From positions 1-5,496 of the forward strand of contig JAUPKV010000063.1 in NCBI GenBank assembly GCA_030837265.1: a stretch of 5,496 nt of DNA. Reading direction: 5' to 3'. This document shows positions 1 to 5,496 of this stretch, piece after piece. The stretch's first letter is position 1. Each line of letters opens with the position of its first letter. The translations under genes and the position numbers were made by a program. This stretch comes from Methanobacteriota archaeon. GTDB lineage: Archaea > Halobacteriota > Methanosarcinia > Methanosarcinales > Methanosarcinaceae. Below the pieces are notes generated by a model. The model made no database searches and was not told where the DNA came from. It saw only the letters and a program-made list of their open reading frames with translations.

Positions 1-310
1 GGTCTTTCCCTTCCTGGAGTATCTTTACAAGTTCGGGAAGAGTTTCTTCACCTTCGCCGATTACGACATAATCAAAGTATTCGAGGGTTTCCTCGGGAGC
101 TCCAGAGGGATGCGGTCCTCCTGCAATAAAAATCGAGTCCGTGTCTGCATTTTTCACTTCCGCAAAGGCCCTTGCTGCCTGATGTGATGTAAAACTATAA
201 ATCATAATCCCTTTTAAAGGCCTGTTTGAAAACCCTGCTTCCGGCAGTAAGGGGGAAAGTACTGCAAAGCTGTAGGAGTTTTTCTTACTGTAGCGAAAAT
301 GCACATCCAT
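1..310 (-). CDS. B12-binding domain/radical SAM protein, MJ_1487-like (N-terminal part, runs off window)
   Basis: The first 103 codons of a gene cut by the window edge. The protein starts MDVHFRYSKKNSYSFAVLSP and continues with a Rossmann-like alternation: a strand at about 34-40 (GIMIYSF), a helix at about 42-52, then a glycine-rich stretch (FIAGGPHPSG, 61-70) and VVIGEGEETLPEL (82-94). The GGPHP and GEGEET motifs are typical of the cobalamin-binding-like domain that precedes a radical SAM domain, and the opening resembles the MJ_1487 family of archaeal B12/radical SAM proteins. The radical SAM CxxxCxxC cluster motif would lie beyond the window, so that part is inferred. No DxHxxG cobalamin-histidine motif is visible in the part present. 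The start is ATG at 310, with AAGGAG at 325-320, nine bases upstream. It lies 36 bases after the protease stop with no terminator between, so it is probably cotranscribed. The substrate is unknown; such enzymes often do methylations or other radical chemistry. Confidence 0.85.
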   Translation of the reverse strand, partial: MDVHFRYSKKNSYSFAVLSPLLPEAGFSNRPLKGIMIYSFTSHQAARAFAEVKNADTDSIFIAGGPHPSGAPEETLEYFDYVVIGEGEETLPELVKILQEGKD

Positions 311-346
311 TTTGTTTTTCTCCTTTTTAATAATCCCCGGTTTCCT

Positions 347-1477
347 TCAGATTGCGGTCTTAAAAGGAATGAGAGTAAAGCAGAGAAGACCGAGGATAAA
401 CATAAGGATTCCGATGAGAATGCGTTTCCTGTCCAATGCAATTTTGTCATGAAGAGGGGACGGATGGCCGGATGATGCAAGAGCCCAGAGGAGAAGAGCC
501 CAGAAAATCCATACAAATCCATCCTCCTTCAGCCAGTAAATTACGTAGAGCCCCAGGAGGAACAAGAGACGCGGCATTAAAAATGAAATGCTGTCTGCCT
601 TTTTGCCAAGCATAGCCCTCATAATATGGCCACCATCAAGCTGTCCGGCTGGGAGAAGATTAAGCAAAGTTATGAACATCCCTACCCAGCCTGCAAAAGC
701 TACAGGATGCAGATTTCCCTGCGTAGCACCGACAAAATTCTGGATTAACATAAAAAGGGGAGGTGTGCCCAGATCAAACATCATGGAATCCTGTAGAGGC
801 TTGATGGCAGGTGATTCAAGACTAAATCCTATGTAAGTAACTGCAATAGATACCAGTAACCCTACCAGAGGCCCGGCTATCCCAACATCGAAAAGAGCTC
901 TTCGGTTGGGAACCGGTCCTTTGTAACGAATTACCGCTCCCATAGTGCCGATAAAAATAGGGATCGGGATAAAGTAGGGAAGAGAGGCTTCCATCCCATG
1001 GTACTTAGCCATGATGTAGTGAGCCATCTCATGGGAACAGAGAATTGCCATTATTGCAAGAGTGAAAGGCAGACCTCTATAAATCTGCAAAGGTTCGTTT
1101 AAGATGTCCACTCCAAACAATTCCGCTCCGCATATCATGGTTGTAAATAAGGTCGTTATAAAAAGGACGAGATTTATCCAGACCCTGTCCTTTTCCTTTT
1201 TTTCAGGAGCAACCAGCAGGAAATATTCCCCAAGCTCGTATTTAAGTGTACACGTAAATCCAAACTGATGGACAGTCAGCCAGAGTTCTCCCTCAATGAT
1301 ATCGATATCGGTTTTTGGAGTCCCAAAGAAATACAGGGAATTCCCGGAACTTTGAACCTCATACACATCAAATACTCTGGATATGAAAGGATAAAACCGC
1401 GAGATTGTTCCTTCGACATCGAGTTTTTCATTGCCTTTCTTATTATTCTTCATTTCCTGGTTAATCTGTGGGTTCAT
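347..1477 (-). CDS. M50 site-2-type intramembrane zinc metalloprotease
   Basis: A 376-residue polytopic membrane protein. Residues 1-95 are soluble and charged. About eight hydrophobic segments follow, near 100-117, 135-156, 166-183, 196-218, 260-277, 302-316, 319-336 and 352-370. The zinc-binding HExxH is HEMAH at 149-153 inside a membrane segment. The second M50 signature, NLLPAGQLDGGH (273-284), supplies the third zinc ligand, Asp281. The GTMGAVIRYKG and NRRALFDVGIAGP segments (177-204) are family-typical. No PDZ domain is seen. The soluble N-terminal domain followed by this core resembles the archaeal/cyanobacterial branch related to plant EGY proteases more than bacterial RseP. Family members cleave transmembrane segments of substrate proteins; the substrate here is unknown. 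The start at 1477 lies nine bases after the aconitase X small-subunit stop, with only a weak purine-rich ribosome site (GAGAT). An in-frame ATG at 1453, preceded by CCAGGAA, is an alternative start that would drop eight residues. Stop TGA at 349-347. Confidence 0.93.
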   Translation of the reverse strand: MNPQINQEMKNNKKGNEKLDVEGTISRFYPFISRVFDVYEVQSSGNSLYFFGTPKTDIDIIEGELWLTVHQFGFTCTLKYELGEYFLLVAPEKKEKDRVWINLVLFITTLFTTMICGAELFGVDILNEPLQIYRGLPFTLAIMAILCSHEMAHYIMAKYHGMEASLPYFIPIPIFIGTMGAVIRYKGPVPNRRALFDVGIAGPLVGLLVSIAVTYIGFSLESPAIKPLQDSMMFDLGTPPLFMLIQNFVGATQGNLHPVAFAGWVGMFITLLNLLPAGQLDGGHIMRAMLGKKADSISFLMPRLLFLLGLYVIYWLKEDGFVWIFWALLLWALASSGHPSPLHDKIALDRKRILIGILMFILGLLCFTLIPFKTAI

Positions 1478-1486
1478 ATCTCTGCA

Positions 1487-1909
1487 CTAATAATTTCCTT
1501 CTTCAATAAGTTCGACAAATCCTTCGTTCCCATTTACCAGAACCAGATCTCCGTTTTTTAAGAAATCATAAGGATTCTTTTCAAGCATGTCAACGAGAGG
1601 AATTTTGGAAATAATGGCTCCAACTGCCACAATGGGTTCGGTTTCCAGATTTATGATTGCTGCGGGCGCAACTTCATTTTTTTTCAGCTGGTACATCACA
1701 TAAGAACCAACGGTAGAACCTTTCCCGTGCGGGAAAACGAGGATCTTACCTTTAATTGATTTCCCAGCCAGGATATGTTTTTCTTCAATCACTACTCCGG
1801 TTTTAGGGTCGATACTGCCAAGGAAAGAAATGGGGTCTCTGGAAAGCAGTACTTCTCCTTTTGCACATCCTCGTGAGATTGTCCGGCCTTTTAATTTAAT
1901 AGGAACCAC
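1487..1909 (-). CDS. Phosphomevalonate dehydratase small subunit (aconitase X swivel domain, DUF126)
   Basis: The small subunit of archaeal phosphomevalonate dehydratase, which with the large subunit removes water from mevalonate 5-phosphate to give trans-anhydromevalonate 5-phosphate. The swivel-domain hallmarks are visible: LKGRTISRGCAKGEVL near the N-terminus (6-21), LAGKSIKGKILVFP (47-60), then HGKGSTVGSY (61-70), whose serine I recall being annotated as the catalytic proton acceptor in this family. NLETEPIVAVGAI (88-99) and VNGNEG (125-130) are further conserved blocks. I chose GTG at 1909, giving 140 residues, because the recognised domain begins within a few residues and this length suits the family. 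It overlaps the large-subunit gene by 14 bases. An in-frame ATG at 1939 (150 residues) directly abuts AGGAG and is the main alternative. A longer ATG at 2017 only adds residues translated out of frame from the large-subunit gene. The overlap suggests translational coupling of the two subunits. Confidence 0.93.
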   Translation of the reverse strand: MVPIKLKGRTISRGCAKGEVLLSRDPISFLGSIDPKTGVVIEEKHILAGKSIKGKILVFPHGKGSTVGSYVMYQLKKNEVAPAAIINLETEPIVAVGAIISKIPLVDMLEKNPYDFLKNGDLVLVNGNEGFVELIEEGNY

Positions 1910-3113
1910 CTGCCTTTTTTTCCTTGATACAAGCTGCATCTCCTGTAGCTTCCCCGATACATGCTTCCATATTTCCGTATACAGCTTCTGCTCCGCACAT
2001 CCCTGGCACGTAAGCAAAAGCTTTTCCCGAATTCACCATGACACAGGAATAACTGTCAGTAGCAGGAGAAACCACCATGCAGGTATCGCAGACGACTTTT
2101 GCTCCGCTTTTTTCAATGCTTCGGACATAGTCCGGATAACGTCCTGCAAGTTCCCTTGATGTGAAAATCCAGAGCTCCTTTAAGACAGTCTTTCCTTCCA
2201 GAAGTTGAGCGATTTTCCCAAGTTCGGCTGCGGAGCAATGTGGGCATCCGATCGTAATCAATTCAGGTTCTCGGCAGGCTTTTCTCCGGCTGTCGTAAAC
2301 AGATTCAAGCTGGTCTCTCTCAATAGTAATTTTCTCTGCCGGATCTTCAAAATTCAGTTTACAAATATCAGGTATAACTCCGGAAACGTGGTAAAGGGCA
2401 ACTGCTCCTGATGCAGCCATTGCAGCTCCGAGTGCTTTTAACTCGTCCTTTTTTGGAATATCTTTGAGATGAAAAACAGGCACTTTGCTTCCCAGGAGTT
2501 TGCCAGCCACGTACCCAAGTGCTCCATAATCCGATTCCTTCAATGAGAATTCGACATCAATCGAAATCTCAGGTATGCGGTTTTCATTCAGGTGGAATCC
2601 ATAGTTTGCAGTTTTACCAACAAGAGCAGCAGAAAGCGCTGACGGCCCTCCTTCTCGATTTGTACGGGCTCCGATCACTGAATTTGAATAGGAAACTGCT
2701 GATGATTCGCTCCATGCCAGATGATCCCCGTAACCGACATCAAAACCCTCAAGAGTATACGGCGTACAGGTGCATTCACAGCAAACTCCCAATCTTTCGT
2801 AAGCCTGAACAATTAACTTTTGTTTCTCTGCAAAACCATGTGGTATGCAGAGCCTTTCCCAGTCTTCCAGGTCCATTCCTGCAGGGTTCAGAATAGAAGG
2901 AACCTTGACCTTACCATTCAGGTCAGAAATCCATTCAAGGCCTGCATCGCCTATAGTTTTGTAAGAAACCCCTGCAATCTGGGCACTTTTGATAGGGATA
3001 AGCCTATCCGCACCGTAAATATCTCCAAGAGACACAAGGATTTCTATTGCCTGCCTGAGAGTCTCCCCGGCTTCTCCATTCAGGATTTGCTCTTCTTCTT
3101 TTGTCAAATACAT
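1896..3113 (-). CDS. Phosphomevalonate dehydratase large subunit (aconitase X catalytic domain, DUF521)
   Basis: A 405-residue aconitase X catalytic subunit, the usual size for the two-gene archaeal form. It begins MYLTKEEEQILNGEAGE, the family opening, followed by SAQIAGVSYKTIGDAGLEW (43-61), PHGFAEKQ (91-98), and a cysteine-rich block CCECTCTPY (111-119). The conserved substrate-loop region WSESSAVSYSNSVIGARTN spans 134-152. Candidate iron-sulfur ligands are the cysteines at 111-116, Cys290 and Cys293 (CPHC), and Cys342 and Cys345 (CDTC); which of them bind the cluster cannot be decided from sequence. Some bacterial aconitase X proteins are hydroxyproline dehydratases, but adjacency to a UbiD-type decarboxylase in an archaeon makes phosphomevalonate dehydratase the best call. 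The ATG at 3113 follows GTGA (3123-3120), a Shine-Dalgarno-like match, with six bases between. It starts 45 bases after the decarboxylase stop, and its own end overlaps the small-subunit start. Confidence 0.95.
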   Translation of the reverse strand: MYLTKEEEQILNGEAGETLRQAIEILVSLGDIYGADRLIPIKSAQIAGVSYKTIGDAGLEWISDLNGKVKVPSILNPAGMDLEDWERLCIPHGFAEKQKLIVQAYERLGVCCECTCTPYTLEGFDVGYGDHLAWSESSAVSYSNSVIGARTNREGGPSALSAALVGKTANYGFHLNENRIPEISIDVEFSLKESDYGALGYVAGKLLGSKVPVFHLKDIPKKDELKALGAAMAASGAVALYHVSGVIPDICKLNFEDPAEKITIERDQLESVYDSRRKACREPELITIGCPHCSAAELGKIAQLLEGKTVLKELWIFTSRELAGRYPDYVRSIEKSGAKVVCDTCMVVSPATDSYSCVMVNSGKAFAYVPGMCGAEAVYGNMEACIGEATGDAACIKEKKAGGSY

Positions 3114-3158
3114 GAAAATTCACTCTGCTCGCACGCATGAGAATTATTTTGATTTTGC

Positions 3159-4436
3159 CTATTCTTCCGGTATTTCGGGAATTATTGCCCTTTCAAAGTT
3201 TTCTTTCTCTACAAGAACCTTTGTAGCATCAACTCCAACTTTAGTGGTCGTCCCGTCGGGAGCACCTCTCGGGTCAAGAGAACTGCCGCGAACATTGGTG
3301 ATAATAAGAATGTCTTTATCCCCTTTTACTCTGGTAGCAATTGCAAATTCAACATCATTAGGGTCAAATATGTTTATATCGTCGTCTACGACCACTACAT
3401 GTTTCAGGCTCGTATGGGCTGCAAAGGCTGCCATAATCGCGTTCTTTCCATCTCCTTCGGTTTGCTTTTCGATTTGAACAACTGCGTGAAGGTAACAGCA
3501 TCCTCCTTCTGTCAGCACCACGTTTTTGACAGTTGTAACCTCCCCGACGGCTTTGTAAATCCTGGGTTCGTAAGGCACGCCCATCATCAGAAGATGCTCC
3601 GGACCGGCTGGCAGAATCCCATAGTAAAGGGGATCTTTTCTATGGATTACTCGAGTAATGCGAATCACAGGTTCTTTTCTCACAAGATCGTAAGTCCCCG
3701 TAATATCCACAAAGGGCCCTTCATCGATTCTCTCCGCAGGGTCAATATAACCTTCAAGCACAATCTCGGCATGAGGAACTTTTACACCGTTTTCGCACTC
3801 AAAAACCTCAACCGGATGCCCTCTTAAGGCAGCTGCATATTCAAACTCTTTTCCTACCGGCACTCTTGTAGAAGTCGCGTACGTAATTAGCGGATCACAG
3901 CCGATAACAATTGCAATAGGCAGAGGGTCGCCATTTTCGGCCGCTTTTTTATGAAGCAGGTAGGTATGTCTTGGGGAAACCAGACGGACTGCAAGTTTAT
4001 CGTTTCCTGCAAGCATCAGGCGGTGAATAGAAGCATTCATTGTACCCCCATATTCTGAGACTACAATCCCTGCAGTTATGTAAGGAGCTCCATCTTTTTC
4101 AAAATGAGTAAGGATAGGAAGTTTTCTCAGGTCAATGTTATCTTCCACAACTTCCTGAGTAGGAGATTCTGATACCAGTATAACTTCACCCTTCGGAGAA
4201 ACCTCGGAAAGCCTCTTTATTATTTCCTCTTTAGGAACTCCTAACAAAGAAGCCAGTTCATCTCTTGACCCAAGCAGATTCATTATAACTTTTGAGCCTG
4301 ACACATCATGAAAAAGAACAGGGGCCTTTACTTTTTTTGCAATCCCTGAAGCTTCAAATACAGGAGAAACGGATTGTGGAATCTCTACCAGCTTTCCGTT
4401 TTCTTTTAACTGGTCAATGAAATCTCTAAAACTCAT
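3159..4436 (-). CDS. Anhydromevalonate phosphate decarboxylase (UbiD family)
   Basis: A 425-residue UbiD-family decarboxylase. In the archaeal mevalonate pathway this enzyme converts trans-anhydromevalonate 5-phosphate to isopentenyl phosphate and CO2, using prenylated FMN and a divalent metal. The opening MSFRDFIDQLKENGKLVEI (1-19) is the family N-terminus. Cofactor/metal-region motifs are GGTMNASIHRLM (130-141; Asn134 probable metal ligand), ALRGHPVEVFE (203-213) and EIVLEGYIDP (224-233; Glu228 probable metal ligand). DEGPFVDITGTYD (238-250) carries the acidic active-site region, and VVVVDDDINIFDPNDVEFA (347-365) is the UbiD C-terminal signature. Residue roles are transferred from bacterial and fungal UbiD/Fdc enzymes. 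Sequence alone could also suggest an aromatic-acid decarboxylase, but the two aconitase X genes directly downstream decide the call. No UbiX-type flavin prenyltransferase is in the window, so the cofactor must be supplied from elsewhere. The ATG at 4436 has no good Shine-Dalgarno sequence, which fits a short leader or weak initiation. Confidence 0.94.
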   Translation of the reverse strand: MSFRDFIDQLKENGKLVEIPQSVSPVFEASGIAKKVKAPVLFHDVSGSKVIMNLLGSRDELASLLGVPKEEIIKRLSEVSPKGEVILVSESPTQEVVEDNIDLRKLPILTHFEKDGAPYITAGIVVSEYGGTMNASIHRLMLAGNDKLAVRLVSPRHTYLLHKKAAENGDPLPIAIVIGCDPLITYATSTRVPVGKEFEYAAALRGHPVEVFECENGVKVPHAEIVLEGYIDPAERIDEGPFVDITGTYDLVRKEPVIRITRVIHRKDPLYYGILPAGPEHLLMMGVPYEPRIYKAVGEVTTVKNVVLTEGGCCYLHAVVQIEKQTEGDGKNAIMAAFAAHTSLKHVVVVDDDINIFDPNDVEFAIATRVKGDKDILIITNVRGSSLDPRGAPDGTTTKVGVDATKVLVEKENFERAIIPEIPEE

Positions 4437-4460
4437 AATATCTGAATACCAAAAAGCTCT

Positions 4461-4482
4461 CAGATGATAAAAAGATTATCTG
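4461..4482. repeat. Imperfect inverted repeat upstream of the decarboxylase gene
   Basis: Two eight-base arms, CAGATGAT and ATTATCTG, pair at seven of eight positions around the six-base spacer AAAAAG. The element starts 25 bases upstream of the decarboxylase ATG and overlaps the best nearby TATA-like sequence. It could be an operator for a dimeric regulator, a small RNA hairpin, or chance in A/T-rich DNA. The arms are short, so confidence in function is low, although the symmetry itself is plain. Confidence 0.4.
4466..4473 (-). promoter_or_regulatory. Possible TATA box for the mevalonate operon
   Basis: On the minus strand this reads TTTTTATC, an A/T-rich archaeal TATA-like element centred about 34 bases before the decarboxylase ATG. 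With the usual spacing of about 26 bases to the transcription start, the leader would be only around seven bases, which agrees with the lack of a Shine-Dalgarno sequence. An alternative element, CTTTTAG near 4510-4516, would give a leader of about 50 bases. Readthrough from the methyltransferase gene is also possible. Confidence 0.3.
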
Positions 4483-4492
4483 ATTCTTGAAC

Positions 4493-4498
4493 AAAAAA
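4493..4498 (-). terminator. Possible T-rich terminator after the methyltransferase
   Basis: A run of six T on the minus strand (ACTTTTTTG), 35 bases downstream of the methyltransferase stop, with a second five-T run inside the inverted repeat further on. Archaeal RNA polymerase often stops at U-runs without a strong hairpin. The runs are short, so the call is weak. Confidence 0.25.
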
Positions 4499-4533
4499 GT
4501 CATGACGCACTAAAAGTTGGAATGGTCATTAAT

Positions 4534-5343
4534 TCATTGTTTTTTAGCTATCATATATATTCTTTTGAATTTTAAATCAATCATGCCTGAGCCATCAGCC
4601 TGTTCTTTAAGAGCTTCGATAACCAGCTCACGAAAGGCGGTTATATATTTTTCTGTTAAAGGTACTGTATAAAAAGATTGGTTTAAATACCCATTTTCAG
4701 CTCCGGATTGAAAAACCTTATACGCCTGTTCAATAGAGAAAGGATTTGATTCGTCTCGAAGTTCACTATAAATAATATCAAAACCGCAACTTCGAAAAAG
4801 CTTTTCATATTCCTTTTTGCTTTCCAGGAAAAACCAGGGATTTTCAAAATGTTTGAATAGCTCTCTTGTATTTGGGTGCATACGGATTTTCTCAATCGCT
4901 GCAATAAAGTTCGGACAATATAATTGAGTTGCAGGAGCCTGTACACCTATTCTGCCCCCCTGCTTAAGCACATTAAAGCAATTGATCAGCACCCGTTCCG
5001 GTTTTTTAAACCACTGAAAGCTCGAATTGCATACGATAACATTAAAACTGATAGGTAGCTCAAGATTCTCGGCATTCATTACAGAATAATTTAAATTGGA
5101 AATTCCGGAATTGGAGCTTATAGCCTGTTCTATCATTCCTTTAGAAACATCGAGGCCCATCACTGTTCCATCAGTGATTTGTGCAATCTTTTTTGTGATA
5201 TGCCCAGGCCCACAGCCCAGGTCAAGGACATCTTCTCCAGGCTGAATTGATAATAAGTTCAGAAGGATTTCAGAAGCTGACTTTTGAACCAATGCGTTAT
5301 TTGCATATGTAAAAGCCCTGGAATTAAAACTGACTTCTGTCAT
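4534..5343 (-). CDS. Class I SAM-dependent methyltransferase, BioC / trans-aconitate methyltransferase-like
   Basis: A 269-residue Rossmann-fold methyltransferase. Motif I, which binds S-adenosylmethionine, is VLDLGCGPGH (39-48). The acidic ribose-binding end of strand two is GLDVS (63-67), NAENL (90-94) is the adenine-side motif, FNVIVCNSSFQWF (100-112) is motif IV, and LKQGGRI (126-132) precedes strand five. The N-terminal FNSRAFTYANNALVQKSASE (6-25) and the C-terminal layout resemble malonyl-ACP methyltransferase BioC and trans-aconitate 2-methyltransferase, both of which esterify carboxyl groups. The substrate is not determinable here. The ATG at 5343 has AGGA at 5352-5349, five bases upstream. 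The gene lies 68 bases after the citrate synthase stop and 97 bases before the decarboxylase gene, so it need not belong to either unit. Hand counts of three 60-base lines give about 37% G+C, against about 52% for three lines in the aconitase X and decarboxylase genes, suggesting a different history or looser constraint. Confidence 0.88.
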   Translation of the reverse strand: MTEVSFNSRAFTYANNALVQKSASEILLNLLSIQPGEDVLDLGCGPGHITKKIAQITDGTVMGLDVSKGMIEQAISSNSGISNLNYSVMNAENLELPISFNVIVCNSSFQWFKKPERVLINCFNVLKQGGRIGVQAPATQLYCPNFIAAIEKIRMHPNTRELFKHFENPWFFLESKKEYEKLFRSCGFDIIYSELRDESNPFSIEQAYKVFQSGAENGYLNQSFYTVPLTEKYITAFRELVIEALKEQADGSGMIDLKFKRIYMIAKKQ

Positions 5344-5403
5344 AGTGATCCTGATATTATCTCAGTCTGACCGCATACGTCCTGGTCGAGTCCTTTTAGT
5401 TTT

Positions 5404-5413
5404 CATATAATTT
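5404..5413 (-). promoter_or_regulatory. Possible TATA box for the methyltransferase gene
   Basis: The minus strand reads AAATTATATG, a fair match to an archaeal TATA box with preceding purines. It overlaps the citrate synthase stop codon and lies about 65 bases before the methyltransferase ATG. Typical spacing would put the transcription start near 5381 and give a leader of about 38 bases that contains the AGGA ribosome site. This rests on sequence resemblance alone. Confidence 0.35.
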
Positions 5414-5496
5414 AACATTCATCAAGCATGAAGGCCCTGGGTCTGATGATTCTTTTCCTATCATATTGGTCGAAACAGTGAGCTATCCAGCCAGAA
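5412..5496 (-). CDS. Citrate synthase (C-terminal end only)
   Basis: An open frame enters from the window edge and ends at TAA (5414-5412), giving 27 codons. Its residues match the C-terminal signature of citrate synthases: SGWIAH, then a DQY helix, then RIIRPRAFM and a short tail ending LDEC. In the family the consensus is roughly GW-AH--EQ----R-IRPRA-Y-G, and the arginine of the RPR segment reaches the substrate site of the partner subunit. The Asp-Gln where Glu-Gln is usual, and the Cys at the end, are modest departures. The enzyme condenses oxaloacetate with acetyl-CoA, the entry to the partial oxidative route to 2-oxoglutarate known in Methanosarcina. A methylcitrate synthase cannot be excluded from so short a piece. 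The gene is too short in the window to be noticed by length alone; recognition rests on the motif. Confidence 0.8.
   Translation of the reverse strand, partial: SGWIAHCFDQYDRKRIIRPRAFMLDEC

Noticed and set aside
311..346. Terminator between the protease and radical-SAM genes
   Set aside because: On the transcribed strand the region is A-rich with a ribosome site, not T-rich, and no hairpin is evident.
214..522. 102-codon open frame on the minus strand across the protease end and radical-SAM start
   Set aside because: It overlaps two well-supported genes in another frame on the same strand, and its protein is low-complexity with no recognisable motif.
1910..2017. Longer start (ATG 2017) for the aconitase X small subunit
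   Set aside because: The added residues are an out-of-frame reading of the large-subunit C-terminus and do not belong to the swivel domain; starts at 1909 or 1939 are better.
1896..3113. Large aconitase X subunit as a hydroxyproline dehydratase or ordinary aconitase
   Set aside because: The archaeal setting, separate small subunit and adjacent UbiD-type decarboxylase point to phosphomevalonate dehydratase; ordinary aconitases are about twice as long and have a different architecture.
588..3827. Several plus-strand open frames of 68-142 codons
   Set aside because: All lie antisense inside well-identified genes, show no domain or motif and have no convincing ribosome sites.
4499..4506. Perfect palindrome GTCATGAC as an independent operator
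   Set aside because: Eight bases of symmetry occur often by chance; it is mentioned only as part of the intergenic region.
4683..4946. 87-codon minus-strand open frame inside the methyltransferase
   Set aside because: It is an alternative frame within a gene whose own frame carries all methyltransferase motifs.
5428..5481. Short plus-strand frame (17 codons, hydrophobic) near the right edge
   Set aside because: It is antisense to the citrate synthase tail, has no ribosome site and is too short to support.

Overview
The window reads as chromosomal DNA of a methanogenic euryarchaeon, most likely Methanosarcina or a close relative. This rests on gene content (archaeal mevalonate-pathway enzymes, an archaeal M50 protease, an MJ_1487-type B12/radical-SAM protein), archaeal-style A/T-rich promoter elements, and protein sequences that resemble what I remember of Methanosarcina. 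No database search was possible. All seven genes lie on the minus strand, so transcription runs from high to low coordinates and there is almost no non-coding DNA.

In transcription order: (1) the last 27 codons of a citrate synthase (5496-5412). (2) A class I SAM-dependent methyltransferase of the BioC / trans-aconitate methyltransferase type (5343-4534), visibly more A/T-rich than its neighbours. (3) A 97-base intergenic region with T-runs and an imperfect inverted repeat. (4) A five-gene head-to-tail cluster: UbiD-family decarboxylase (4436-3159), aconitase X large subunit (3113-1896), aconitase X small / swivel subunit (1909-1487, overlapping the large subunit), M50 site-2-type intramembrane protease (1477-347), and the first 103 codons of a B12-binding/radical-SAM protein (310 to the window edge). 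Gaps in this cluster are 45, -14, 9 and 36 bases, with no terminator-like sequence, so it is probably one operon.

The functional core is the archaeal (modified) mevalonate pathway. The two aconitase X subunits form phosphomevalonate dehydratase, which converts mevalonate 5-phosphate to trans-anhydromevalonate 5-phosphate. The UbiD-like enzyme, using prenylated FMN, decarboxylates that product to isopentenyl phosphate. Isopentenyl phosphate kinase (not in this window) then makes isopentenyl diphosphate for archaeal membrane lipids. This pathway is already described, so the core is not new. The less explained parts are the genes attached to it: a site-2-type protease 9 bases downstream, a B12/radical-SAM protein after that, and upstream a methyltransferase from a group that includes enzymes acting on trans-unsaturated carboxylic acids.

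No tRNA, rRNA, CRISPR array, insertion sequence or phage feature was seen. The only stretches without genes are under 100 bases each.
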